64,000 nucleotides of DNA from the NCBI RefSeq assembly GCF_000758165.1, contig NZ_JNUP01000065.1, forward strand, positions 271,359 to 335,358, given 5' to 3'. The position numbers and the translations under genes were made by a program. Positions 21,166 through 29,991 of the stretch are shown piece after piece. This DNA is from Spirochaeta lutea (GTDB lineage Bacteria; Spirochaetota; Spirochaetia; DSM-27196; Salinispiraceae). The notes under the pieces were generated by a model, which made no database searches, was not told where the DNA came from, and worked only from the letters and a program-made list of their open reading frames with translations. Numbering within the stretch: the stretch's first letter is position 1; each line of letters opens with the position of its first letter.

Positions 21166-22299
21166 TTAGTCTTCCTGTACAAACCGGGTGTCGATCACCT
21201 GGCTGTAGACCGGCGGATCGGTGAGTAAACCCTTACTCTGCATCCAATCCAATACGGACTGATAGGTCTCCGGGCTGGGAGGCAGGGCCTGGGTGAAATC
21301 CGGAAGCTGGATGGATTCCCTGGTGGGGGCTGGAAATCCGAGACCTTGGATAATGATGTCGGTGTAAGCCTGGGGATTTTCAGTTAGGGCTTGGACGGCA
21401 CGGTTATAGGCCCGATAAAAGGCATGAATTTCTGCAGGCTTTTCCTGGATGGCCCGTTGGGTGAACAGGAGAACCCCCGGGGTTTGGTCTAGAACCGTTG
21501 TTTCCGTGATGATATGACCTCCCGCTGCGGTAACGATCCGGGTCAGGGGTTCGGGAAGGCAGGCGGCCTGGAGTTTTCCGGCCAGAAGCATCTCGATGCG
21601 CAGGGGCATTTGCAGGACGGACACCAGATTGATGGTTTGGGTATTACCGCCGGATTGGCTGAGCATGGCCTCGGTTACGTAGTAAATAATAGACTGTTCC
21701 AGGAGCCCGGTATCGATGGGCCCGGGGTGGGCGTTCCATTCCTCCAAGGTTGTAATATCCGAGGCCGGGCTGGTAACCAGGGCGAAGCGGCCCTGGGTTG
21801 TGGAGGTCACCGAGAGAGGGAACCCCTGCTGGACTGCACTGATGGCATTGATCAGGTCCGATACCGAGCCGTCGATGGTCTCGGTTTGTAACGCCGTTTC
21901 CCGGTACATCTGGTTGGTAAACAACTCCAGGGTGACCCTAAGGCCCTCTTCTTGGAAATACCCCAGATGTTGAGCCACAAGGAGCGGGATTGAATTGACC
22001 GCCGGCATGAGGCCCAGGGTAAGGCTCTTTAGTGCTGGTGCCTGTTGCTCCTCCCCTGGCGGCGACCCGGCCTCCCGGGCCGAACCGCCAACCAAAGGCA
22101 AGGGAAGCGCCAGCAAAAACCCCAAGAGCAGTCCCGCTGCCCTTCCGATACCGGAGGAAATGCCCCCAGCCGCCCCAGGCGCCGGGGGTACCCGGGATGG
22201 GGAACCCGCACAGGAGCCCTTGAGCCGCTCTACATCAGGAGCCGGGCTGAACCGGGGAACACGTAAATCATGTATGAATTTCGATAAATTATTACCCAT
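21166..22299 (-). CDS. ABC transporter substrate-binding protein (NMT1/SsuA-like)
   Basis: Periplasmic component of the three-gene importer. The mature part (from about residue 90, LTLGLMPAVNSIPLLVAQHLGYFQEEGL) is a type-2 periplasmic binding fold of the NMT1/SsuA group. The hydrophobic export segment (GLLLGFLLALPLPLVGG) begins only near residue 55; about 50 polar, Pro/Gly-rich residues precede it, an unusual extension for a signal peptide, and no better in-frame start exists in between. TACCAT (22306-22311) ends six bases before the ATG. Substrate unknown; I found no riboswitch upstream. Confidence 0.87.
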   Translation of the reverse strand: MGNNLSKFIHDLRVPRFSPAPDVERLKGSCAGSPSRVPPAPGAAGGISSGIGRAAGLLLGFLLALPLPLVGGSAREAGSPPGEEQQAPALKSLTLGLMPAVNSIPLLVAQHLGYFQEEGLRVTLELFTNQMYRETALQTETIDGSVSDLINAISAVQQGFPLSVTSTTQGRFALVTSPASDITTLEEWNAHPGPIDTGLLEQSIIYYVTEAMLSQSGGNTQTINLVSVLQMPLRIEMLLAGKLQAACLPEPLTRIVTAAGGHIITETTVLDQTPGVLLFTQRAIQEKPAEIHAFYRAYNRAVQALTENPQAYTDIIIQGLGFPAPTRESIQLPDFTQALPPSPETYQSVLDWMQSKGLLTDPPVYSQVIDTRFVQED

Positions 22300-22318
22300 A
22301 CCCCTATGGTATCATAGC

Positions 22319-23140
22319 TTAGACAAAAAGAGCCAGACTTAAGGCCATGACCGCCATACCACCCACCAGGCCGTAGATCGCAATATGGTGCTCGCCATAT
22401 TTTTCTGCAGTGGGAAGCAACTCGTCCAAGGAAATGAACACCATAATGCCCGCCACGCCCGCAAAGAGCAGCCCGAAAACCAGGTCGTTCATAAAGGGAA
22501 GGAGCACAAAATACCCCAAGGCTGCACCTATCGGCTCTGCCAGACCGGAGAGGAAGGACAGACCGAAGGCCTTCCTTCTACTCTTGGTAGCATAGTAAAT
22601 CGGGACGGAAACCGCGATACCCTCGGGAATATTGTGGATGGCAATGGCTACGGCAATCCCGATGCCCAGGGCGGGATCCTCCAATGCCCCGATAAAGGTG
22701 GCAAGGCCCTCGGGAAAGTTATGGATGGCGATGGCCAGGGCGGAAAATACGCCCATCCTCAGCAGGGCCGCGTGGCTGTGGGGATGGGGCTGTCCCTGAG
22801 GCTCAGCCTCCCCCATTTGACGGGGTTCGTGGGGATTTTCGAAACTGGGTACCAGCTTATCGATGATAGCGATGAGGGCGATTCCCCCGAAAAAGGCCAG
22901 GGTGGTATACCAATACCCGGTTTTCGGTCCCACGACCTCAGCTAGGGAGGTGTACGCCTTGGCGAATATCTCCACCAGGGAGACATAAATCATAACCCCG
23001 GCTGAAAAACCCAACGCTCCCGCCAGGAACCGTGGGTTGGTTTGTTTTGTAAAAAACGCCAGGGTGCTGCCGATGCCGGTGGCTAATCCGGCAAATAGGG
23101 TAAGCCCGAAGGCAAATAGAATATTCGTTGTAGTTATCAT
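22319..23140 (-). CDS. ZIP-family metal transporter (ZupT-like)
   Basis: About 273 residues, eight membrane helices, imports zinc or other divalent metals. The two metal-site helices read [14 protein letters not shown] and [15 protein letters not shown], and a His-rich loop ([12 protein letters not shown]) lies between helices 3 and 4. Start placed at [12 protein letters not shown]; a longer reading upstream would have to run through the promoter. No Shine-Dalgarno is present, and the mRNA is probably leaderless. Confidence 0.93.
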   Translation of the reverse strand: MITTTNILFAFGLTLFAGLATGIGSTLAFFTKQTNPRFLAGALGFSAGVMIYVSLVEIFAKAYTSLAEVVGPKTGYWYTTLAFFGGIALIAIIDKLVPSFENPHEPRQMGEAEPQGQPHPHSHAALLRMGVFSALAIAIHNFPEGLATFIGALEDPALGIGIAVAIAIHNIPEGIAVSVPIYYATKSRRKAFGLSFLSGLAEPIGAALGYFVLLPFMNDLVFGLLFAGVAGIMVFISLDELLPTAEKYGEHHIAIYGLVGGMAVMALSLALFV

Positions 23141-23146
23141 ACCAAA

Positions 23147-23175
23147 AATATATTTTGAGTACTCAAAAAAATCAA
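23147..23175 (-). promoter_or_regulatory. ZIP transporter promoter with 16-bp operator palindrome
   Basis: Minus strand TTGATT (23170-23175), 17-base spacer, TATATT (23147-23152), then TTTGGT and the ATG. The spacer contains the perfect palindrome TTTTGAGTACTCAAAA (23153-23168). A metal-sensing repressor binding there would block RNA polymerase; the regulator is not identified. Confidence 0.75.
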
Positions 23176-23268
23176 GACGATGAATGCACATTCCTACTAA
23201 AATATTTCTTACCCCGTCACCCTACCTTTCTGCTCCAGCCTGTAATGGCGAGGAGCTAACGGGGTGAC

Positions 23269-23372
23269 TAGTGCGCAAAGGGTTGTACCATTGCCCCAGC
23301 GGAGTTTCCCCTGGAACCGGCTGAAAGCTAGTACCGCTACCCCTGGTGTGGTTTACAGCCTTTTGCGCACTA
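23269..23372. mobile_element. MITE-like element, copy 2
   Basis: 104 bp from TAGTGCGCAAAGGGTTGTAC to CAGCCTTTTGCGCACTA. The interior differs from the other copies more than the ends do. It lies just after the ZIP-transporter promoter region and before the 3' end of the DMT exporter gene. Confidence 0.75.
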
Positions 23373-23394
23373 GGTATTTCTTCCCACCCGGCCC

Positions 23395-24387
23395 CTATTT
23401 GCCCGGTCCAGCCCCCTGTTTCTGGATGATGTATACCGCAGCGGCGGAGAGGCTGCCCCCCAATAGGGTAAATATCCCGGGCTGTTCCCCCAGGAGAATC
23501 CAACTGAGTAGCAGGGCCGAAAGGGGCACCAGAAAGGTAAAGCTCGAACCCCTGCCGCTGCCCAGGGCGTGGGCGGCAAAGAAGTACATTCCCGTGGCGA
23601 ATACCCCGGCCGGAAGGGCCAGGTACAGTTCGTTCAGCCAGAAATTCGGCTGGAACATGACCGGATCGCCCAGCCAGGTGAATCCCCGGGTGGCAAGCAG
23701 CAGAACCAGTAGAATCCCCGAGGATAGGCTGTACACCCGGGCCGTGTAGGTAAACACCCCGGAACCCCGCTGAGCCCGGTGGCTGCATAGGGTAAGCCCG
23801 GCCCAGAGCAGGCCCGCCCCCAAAAAGAGAAGGGTGTAGACCGTCAGTCCCCGATCGCCGCCCAGTAGATCCGGGAGGGTCTGCAATGCCCCGCCTGCAA
23901 TTCCCAGGGCGAGGCCGAGCCATTGCAAGACCTTGGGTTTGTGGGCCTCGAAGAGACTGGCCAGGAGGAAGGCAAAAAGCGGGTTGATGGTGGTAACAAT
24001 GACCCCGGCCTTCCCCGAGGCTCCGTATTGGAGCCCGCCGAAAAACACCAGGTTGTACAGGGTCAAGAGAACTGCAGCCAAAACGGTCCAGCACCAGGTG
24101 TGCCTGTTGCTCTGGGTTGTTTTGTTTGTTTCGGGTGATTTTGCTGCCCGGTGCTCCAGGCCCTTCCCGGGATTCACCGGGGGCGTAGTCTCGGCTCCTC
24201 CACCAGCCCTGATAGCCCAGGATCCCAGGCGGCGGTCCAGGCGGATAAGGGGCAGGGCCGCCACACTGATCAGGGCGAAGCGCCAGAAGGTTAAGAGCAC
24301 CGGATCTGCAGTCACCGAAAGCAGCTTGGCACTGACCCAGCTTCCCCCCCAAAAGAACATGGCAAGAAACATAACGATAAACAGCAT
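23395..24387 (-). CDS. EamA/DMT-family transporter
   Basis: About 330 residues with ten predicted membrane helices in two EamA repeats; such proteins export metabolites, amino acids or drugs. Start chosen at MLFIVMFLAMFFWGG, preceded by TGGAG seven bases upstream. A polar loop of about 40 residues (AGGGAETTPPVNPGKGLEHRAA...) between the second and third helix is longer than usual and includes a copy of the short dispersed repeat. Substrate unknown. Confidence 0.88.
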   Translation of the reverse strand: MLFIVMFLAMFFWGGSWVSAKLLSVTADPVLLTFWRFALISVAALPLIRLDRRLGSWAIRAGGGAETTPPVNPGKGLEHRAAKSPETNKTTQSNRHTWCWTVLAAVLLTLYNLVFFGGLQYGASGKAGVIVTTINPLFAFLLASLFEAHKPKVLQWLGLALGIAGGALQTLPDLLGGDRGLTVYTLLFLGAGLLWAGLTLCSHRAQRGSGVFTYTARVYSLSSGILLVLLLATRGFTWLGDPVMFQPNFWLNELYLALPAGVFATGMYFFAAHALGSGRGSSFTFLVPLSALLLSWILLGEQPGIFTLLGGSLSAAAVYIIQKQGAGPGK

Positions 24388-24472
24388 ATTCACTCCAGGA
24401 CCGCTACTGTACTCTAAAAAACCCATTGCAGGGTAGTCCCCCGAGGGCTACAATCCAGGAAGGGGTAGGATT

Positions 24473-26170
24473 GTGAGTACTGATTATGAGATTTCCGTAC
24501 AACCCCGGGATGATTGGATGCAGGTGTTTCTCAGTATCCGGGTCCGGGGCCCGCTGACAGAGACGATACCCGAGGAAGAGATCTATACCCGGCTGACCAC
24601 CCTGGGGGTAACCCAGGGTATCGACATTCCCGCCATCCGGCGGAGCATAGAGGCAGCCTCCCGTCACGGGATGTCCCAGAAACGGGTACCCATCGCCCAT
24701 GGGGTACCACCCAAGGCCCAGTGCCCAGGGTACTATATCTTCGCACCCAAACTCCGCGCCCTGGATCCCATTTTTCGCCAGGACCGGGATTGCGGTCCCG
24801 ATGAAAAACCGGACCGCCTACCCGACAATGCTGAGGGTGCCGAGGTCAGCCCCTCCCCCGGCCCGGACTCCGGCGGGGTTTCAGATCCTCAACGCGGCCT
24901 TCGGTCTGCACCGGAGTCCCAGTCGACTTCCGGAACCTTTGCGGGAGAGTCCCCCGTTGGGGACTCCGGCGGGGTTTCCGACTCTCAAGCAGCTCATCCG
25001 TCCAAACCGGAGTCCCCGTCTTCCGGCGGCCCTGTCGGGCATTCGGCTTCCGGGACCGGGAAAAGCACACCTGAAAAATCCACACCCGGAAAAGGGCCGG
25101 ATTATTCGGAACCCGTGAGCATCCACAACCGGGTGGACTACCGGGAGATCCAAAGTTACCTTGTGGTGTCCCGGGGAGAAATTCTGGCCATCTGGAAACA
25201 ACCGACCCCGGGAGAGCCGGGCTACGACGTACGGGGCCGTCAGGTTACCCTTCCGAATCAGACCATTACTACCCTTGAACCCGGGGAGGGCACGAGGGTA
25301 GAAGGGGGCCGGGTCTATGCCGAGGTAACAGGGAAACTGAGCTGGAATGCGAAATCCTTTTTTGTGGAGACCACCATCCGGATTAAGGGAAATATCGACT
25401 ACCGGGTCGGCAATATCCGTTTTCCCGGAAACCTGATCCTGGAAGGGGAGGTTCGGGACCGCTTCAAGGTTTGGATCGGAGGAACCCTGGACTGCCTCCA
25501 CGGACTGGATGTGCACCAGATTATGACCGGGGGAGCGGTGACGGTGAAGGAGGGCATCATCGGCCACGGTCGGGGTTTATTGCGTACCAAATCACGGGTT
25601 TCTGCCCGGCATGTGGAAAACTGTACCATCGAAGCCCTGGGCGATGTCGTCCTGGAGAAGGCTTGTTACAACAGCCGGGTGTATACCCGGGGCTCGGTGA
25701 TCCTACCCAAGGGCAGGATAGTGGGCGGCCAGGTGAAAACCCGGGATACGATTTCCGCCGGGGTCGTCGGGAATGTGGCCGAGAGCGTTACGGAGCTGGT
25801 GTTAGGCATCGACTTCGTGGTTGAACGAATGGTGGATCACTACAACACCCGGCAGCAAGCCATTCGATCTGCCCGGCGGGAACTTGCCCGGGAAGCCCGG
25901 GTGGGCCGTATCCGGGAACAGCGGGCGGAAAAACGCTTTGCCCAGCTCATGGAGGAAGAGGAATACAATAATGAACAGTTGATTCGGTTATTACCCCTCC
26001 TGGATGTCAACGATACGGCGGCCCTGGAGGTTCACGATACCATCTATCCAGGGGTACGGTTACGAATCTGCTCCCTGCAATTTACCCCCACAAAGCCCCT
26101 GAAGGCGGTACGGTTTTTCATCGACAAGGAAAACGGGATAATTTCCTATGAAAAATTGGCGCGTTCATAG
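24473..26170 (+). CDS. FapA (DUF342) domain protein
   Basis: 565 residues; GTG start with AGGGGTAGGA upstream. The FapA family forms a right-handed beta-helix between helical arms and is linked to flagellar gene control or cell-envelope signalling; function is poorly known. Conserved core: GEPGYDVRGR..., then the beta-helix with repeating DVVLEKACYNSRVYTRGSV-like turns and a C-terminal coiled coil (IRSARRELAREARVGR...). Residues ~130-185 are a Ser/Gly/Pro linker coded by two palindromic repeats. The last 23 bases overlap the histidine kinase gene, so the two are coexpressed. Confidence 0.85.
   Translation: MSTDYEISVQPRDDWMQVFLSIRVRGPLTETIPEEEIYTRLTTLGVTQGIDIPAIRRSIEAASRHGMSQKRVPIAHGVPPKAQCPGYYIFAPKLRALDPIFRQDRDCGPDEKPDRLPDNAEGAEVSPSPGPDSGGVSDPQRGLRSAPESQSTSGTFAGESPVGDSGGVSDSQAAHPSKPESPSSGGPVGHSASGTGKSTPEKSTPGKGPDYSEPVSIHNRVDYREIQSYLVVSRGEILAIWKQPTPGEPGYDVRGRQVTLPNQTITTLEPGEGTRVEGGRVYAEVTGKLSWNAKSFFVETTIRIKGNIDYRVGNIRFPGNLILEGEVRDRFKVWIGGTLDCLHGLDVHQIMTGGAVTVKEGIIGHGRGLLRTKSRVSARHVENCTIEALGDVVLEKACYNSRVYTRGSVILPKGRIVGGQVKTRDTISAGVVGNVAESVTELVLGIDFVVERMVDHYNTRQQAIRSARRELAREARVGRIREQRAEKRFAQLMEEEEYNNEQLIRLLPLLDVNDTAALEVHDTIYPGVRLRICSLQFTPTKPLKAVRFFIDKENGIISYEKLARS
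24865..25017. repeat. Two in-frame palindromic repeats inside the FapA-like gene
   Basis: Palindrome 1 has arms GGACTCCGG (24865-24873) and CCGGAGTCC (24911-24919). Palindrome 2 has arms GGGGACTCCGG (24959-24969) and CCGGAGTCCCC (25007-25017). Period 96 bp, exactly 32 codons. Both code for SGGVSD...PES-like linker sequence. This recalls Rickettsia palindromic elements inserted in genes. Confidence 0.8.
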
Positions 26171-28736
26171 CCGGGCCCTGGGGGCGGGGATTTGTTTGGG
26201 GGTGATTTTGGGCGCCCTGCTTACCCTTTGGACGGTAACCCGCATTCAAGACCAACGGCACATCGACCAGCAGCGGATGGTGGAAGCCCGGTTATCCTCC
26301 CTCCAGGTGGAACTGGACCAGTACCTATCCCGGCTCTCCCTTGCCGTTGAGGGTCTGGCCGATTTCGCCGCTCACCAGCAAAACAGACTATCCCGGGAGA
26401 ATTTTGAGGTAGCAGCCCGGGTTCTCCACGCCGGCCTTCCGGTTCTCCGAAATCTTTACCTTGCCCCCGCAGGAGTGATCACCCATGTGTATCCCCACCA
26501 GGGAAACGAGACGGTTTTGGGTCTGAATCTCTTTGCCGATCCTCGGTCGGCAGTGAGAGAGGAGGTGTTCATGGCCCAGTATTCCTCGGGGATTACGGTT
26601 TCCGGCCCCCTGGAACTCTTTCAGGGTGGGCAGGGACTGGTGTTTCGGCGGGCTGTCCGGGATGCCCAGGGGGATTTCTGGGGGTTTGCCGGTCTGGTGG
26701 TGGATGTGGATTCTATGGCCGGGATGCCGGGCCTCCAGACCGATCCAGCAATAGAGCTGGGGGTTAAAAACGAGATGGGGACACTGCTCTGGGGTTCCGA
26801 GGGGGCCTTCGATGAGCATGCCCTCCTCCGGGATGTCCGGCTGCCCGACGGCGAGGGATGGTCCGTGGCAGCCGTCTACCGCCCGGAACAGGCGATGTCG
26901 TCCCCGGGGTTTCCAGCGGCCCGGGGTGCGGGTGTTTTTTTCGCGGCATTGGCGCTGGTTGCCGCCGGGGTGACTGGTACCGCCGGTTTATACCGGAGAG
27001 CAGTCATGAGGGCCGGGGCGGCAGGCCCTGGGCTGCTGGTGGATAACCGTGGCTGCGTTCTTGGTCCCCTGCCTCGGGAATGGACAGGCACGGATGCGAA
27101 TCACCCCCTGATTTCCCTATTTCCCCCCGGCTCAGTCCTGGGCGAGCCTTTCGGACCGGGTGAGGGACCGGGTACGGGGGGGTCAGAGGACACCGGGGGG
27201 CAGATCACCGCGCAGGTTGGCCCTGAGGAACGTATCTTGGGAATGACCAGGAGGAAGATCCCCTTCAGCTCCCTAGGGGCGGTAATCCTGGAAGATATCA
27301 GTGTCCGGGTCGGAGCGGAAAAAGAGCTGGCTCGGTTGAGGGACCTTTTTACTGACCTCTGGTCTCAGGATGCTTTGGGTCTAGTGTGGATTTCCCGAGA
27401 CGGCATAATTCGGAGCATAAATCCCTGCGCTTCCTACTGGCTGGGACTGCTCCAGGAGGGAAGGGTGGTTCAGCCCGGAATGGTTATGCCCCTGGATCTG
27501 CCCGAAACCGGCGGCTCTCGGGACGTTGTTCTGCCCGGAGGCGAGCCCATGAGGATGAGGACCCTGGGTTCCGAGGATGGTCGGCATCTGTTGGTTGTGC
27601 TCCAGGGCGCTGCCCGAGAAGTCAGGACGGCCGGCGAACTCCAGTCGCTCCGGAGGGAGGTGCAGGGGTTGTTCGACCGCACTAGCGCTGTGGTACTCCG
27701 GATTGATCCGGGGGGTAAGCGGGTGTTGGAAGCTAATCCAGCTGCTGCAGCCTACTACGGCTACAGCGAGGAGCAGTTTCGGGGAATGGCCTTCTCCAAG
27801 CTGGGTATGCAGGGTGTCCCGGATTTAATCCGAGAGGATGGGGCAGCCGGGGAAGCGCCGGGGGCCGGGACTAGAGGGGCAGCCGGGTCGCCCGGTGAGG
27901 ATGGGTCGGTAGAATCAGCGGAGAGGGGCAGCGGATTTGGTACCGTACGGGAGCTTCATGTGGATGCATTCGGCGAGCCCAGAGCGGTAGAGGTCAGTTA
28001 CAGCCGATCTGTCGCCGGAGAAGAGGGTGAAACCGGCTTCGCGGTGATCCATGATCTCAGGTCGCTGACCCAAGCTCAGGAGCGCATTAGCGAGGTTTTG
28101 AAGGATAAGAAGACCCTGCTCCGGGAATTGTACCACCGTACCAAGAATAATATGCAGGTCATTGCCTCCATGATTTCCTTGAAACGGTTTACCCTGGATG
28201 ACCCTGCCATGGACGGGCTGTTGGCTGAGCTAGAGGGAAAGATTCACTCCATGGCTCTGGTTCACCAAAAACTCTACCAATCGAAAAGCCTGTCCCGGCT
28301 TAGTCTGGGAGAGTACCTGGAGGATGTGGCCCAGTTAGTCATTGCCACCCTGGCGGGATCGGGCATACGTCTTGAGGCGGACTGCGGGGACGTCGAGGTG
28401 CTCATCGATATTGCCACCCCCCTGGGATTGGTGTTGAATGAACTTATCACCAACTCAATAAAGTATGCATTTCCCAAGGGCGGTCCGGGGGTTATCAGTT
28501 TGGAGGTCGCCCGGGAGGACGAGGGGCGGTGCCGGATAGAGGTGGCAGATTCCGGATGGGGTATGCCCGGAGGATTTTCCTTGGCTACCCACGGGGGCAT
28601 CGGACTCCAGACCGTGGGTAAAATCGTTGAGGGTCAGCTGAGGGGTACCCTGGAACTCCGGGAGAACAACCCCGGTGTCCGATGGGTGATGACCTTCTAC
28701 AATACCCTCTACACGGAACGGGTATACCCTCAATGA
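26148..28736 (+). CDS. Membrane sensor histidine kinase with CHASE and PAS domains
   Basis: 862 residues. An N-terminal membrane helix (GICLGVILGALLTLW), an extracytoplasmic CHASE-type sensor (about 40-260), a second membrane segment (AGVFFAALALVAAGVTG), two PAS-like domains, then a HisKA_2-type kinase: phospho-acceptor His 663 in ELYHRTKNNMQ, N-box LNELITNSIKYAFP and G-box DSGWGMPGG. The second PAS holds a Gly/Ala-rich insert (GAAGEAPGAGTRGAAGSPGEDG). No response regulator gene is adjacent. It overlaps the FapA-like gene by 23 bases. Confidence 0.9.
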   Translation: MKNWRVHSRALGAGICLGVILGALLTLWTVTRIQDQRHIDQQRMVEARLSSLQVELDQYLSRLSLAVEGLADFAAHQQNRLSRENFEVAARVLHAGLPVLRNLYLAPAGVITHVYPHQGNETVLGLNLFADPRSAVREEVFMAQYSSGITVSGPLELFQGGQGLVFRRAVRDAQGDFWGFAGLVVDVDSMAGMPGLQTDPAIELGVKNEMGTLLWGSEGAFDEHALLRDVRLPDGEGWSVAAVYRPEQAMSSPGFPAARGAGVFFAALALVAAGVTGTAGLYRRAVMRAGAAGPGLLVDNRGCVLGPLPREWTGTDANHPLISLFPPGSVLGEPFGPGEGPGTGGSEDTGGQITAQVGPEERILGMTRRKIPFSSLGAVILEDISVRVGAEKELARLRDLFTDLWSQDALGLVWISRDGIIRSINPCASYWLGLLQEGRVVQPGMVMPLDLPETGGSRDVVLPGGEPMRMRTLGSEDGRHLLVVLQGAAREVRTAGELQSLRREVQGLFDRTSAVVLRIDPGGKRVLEANPAAAAYYGYSEEQFRGMAFSKLGMQGVPDLIREDGAAGEAPGAGTRGAAGSPGEDGSVESAERGSGFGTVRELHVDAFGEPRAVEVSYSRSVAGEEGETGFAVIHDLRSLTQAQERISEVLKDKKTLLRELYHRTKNNMQVIASMISLKRFTLDDPAMDGLLAELEGKIHSMALVHQKLYQSKSLSRLSLGEYLEDVAQLVIATLAGSGIRLEADCGDVEVLIDIATPLGLVLNELITNSIKYAFPKGGPGVISLEVAREDEGRCRIEVADSGWGMPGGFSLATHGGIGLQTVGKIVEGQLRGTLELRENNPGVRWVMTFYNTLYTERVYPQ

Positions 28737-28751
28737 ATTGGTTCGGGCTGG

Positions 28752-29918
28752 TCAGGGTTGATTATCCAGCCGTCGAATCACCACCGGTACAAGCACAAAC
28801 AGCAGTATCAGACACACCGCCGAGGGAATAAAGGCGCGTTGAATTCCCCCTTCACCAAGACTACCCATGAGGGGAAGTACCAAGCTGGTGATGGCCCCCA
28901 GGGAGGCGTAGGTTCCGCCGTTGAAGAGGCCTTTTTTCTCATCGGGAAGATGGTTGTTAATGAACTTTTGCATAGCGGGGAAGATTGGACCCAGAGCAAG
29001 CCCGATAACCAGGAAGGTCCAAACCCCGGCTCCGAGGATCCATCCTATCAGAGCCAAGAATGCAATGCCTACACAGGCAAGCACCAGGGTTTTTGTGCCG
29101 AAGCGCCGGGCAAGAGGGTCGGTGATAAACCGCGAAAGGGTGAACACCACCCAGAATCCGCTGAGGACCAGACTCGCCTGGGCCGGGGTGGTACTGTAGG
29201 TTCCGATGTGCTGGTTTCCCGCGTAGGTTACGATTCCAATCTCCGCGGCTGCATAGGTACCCATTACCGCGATTCCCATGATCAATAGGGGGCCGAGCAG
29301 GGTTTTTACCATGGACCCCATGGAGCCGTTTTGGTATTTCCGGTTTTCCAACCCGGGAAAGAGCAGAAAAACCAAAAAGCTTACGAACATAAGTATGAGG
29401 TACACCAGGAAGATCAGATGGAAGTCCAACCCGCGGTTCTGTACGAACCCGGTTATCAAGGGCGCGACGATACCGCCGATCCCGAAGAAGGCGTGGTAGA
29501 GACCGAAGTCGCGGTAGCGTTCCGGCAGATGGCTGTAGAGGGTGGTCAGACTGGTGAAGGCTGAACCGATGGCAAAGCCGTAGGCGATGTATGCCAGGGT
29601 CAGGACCGCAAAGCTCGGGCTCAAAAAGGCAAGCAGGCTGGCGAGGACACCCAGGATTCCCGCCCCCAGAATCATCCGCTTGATTCCCAATTTACCGATG
29701 AAAAACCCTACGGCCAGGTTTGTGAACGCCAGGGAAACGGTGTAGATGGTAGGCAGGGCGCTGCTGGCGAAGATGCTTAATCCCAGTTCCTCCTGGATGG
29801 TGGGAAGCAGGGGTTGGATGGTATTCGCCGCCAGGGCGAAGATGAACTGGGCTCCCAGAACCAGAAACTGGACGGCCCTGAAATTCGTCGGTGATGGGGA
29901 TTGTGCTTTGTTGGACAT
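28752..29918 (-). CDS. Major facilitator superfamily transporter
   Basis: About 388 residues with twelve predicted membrane helices and the MFS loop GFFIGKLGIKRM between helices 2 and 3; sugar or drug efflux families are nearest in look, substrate unknown. Start taken at MSNKAQSPSPTN, because TTGACC (29949-29954), 17 bases, CACTCT (29926-29931) and seven bases lead directly to this ATG. An upstream TTG start would lie in the -35 box itself. Confidence 0.88.
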   Translation of the reverse strand: MSNKAQSPSPTNFRAVQFLVLGAQFIFALAANTIQPLLPTIQEELGLSIFASSALPTIYTVSLAFTNLAVGFFIGKLGIKRMILGAGILGVLASLLAFLSPSFAVLTLAYIAYGFAIGSAFTSLTTLYSHLPERYRDFGLYHAFFGIGGIVAPLITGFVQNRGLDFHLIFLVYLILMFVSFLVFLLFPGLENRKYQNGSMGSMVKTLLGPLLIMGIAVMGTYAAAEIGIVTYAGNQHIGTYSTTPAQASLVLSGFWVVFTLSRFITDPLARRFGTKTLVLACVGIAFLALIGWILGAGVWTFLVIGLALGPIFPAMQKFINNHLPDEKKGLFNGGTYASLGAITSLVLPLMGSLGEGGIQRAFIPSAVCLILLFVLVPVVIRRLDNQP

Positions 29919-29991
29919 ACCGGAAAGAGTGGTGGAAAAGCTCCGGTTGGTCAAGCGGACGATCTATCTTCCCCGGGGTCGGATAGGGGCT

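Noticed and set aside
22300-22318. Riboswitch (e.g. TPP) ahead of the ABC importer
   Set aside because: Only 19 bases separate the genes, and no riboswitch core motif is visible.
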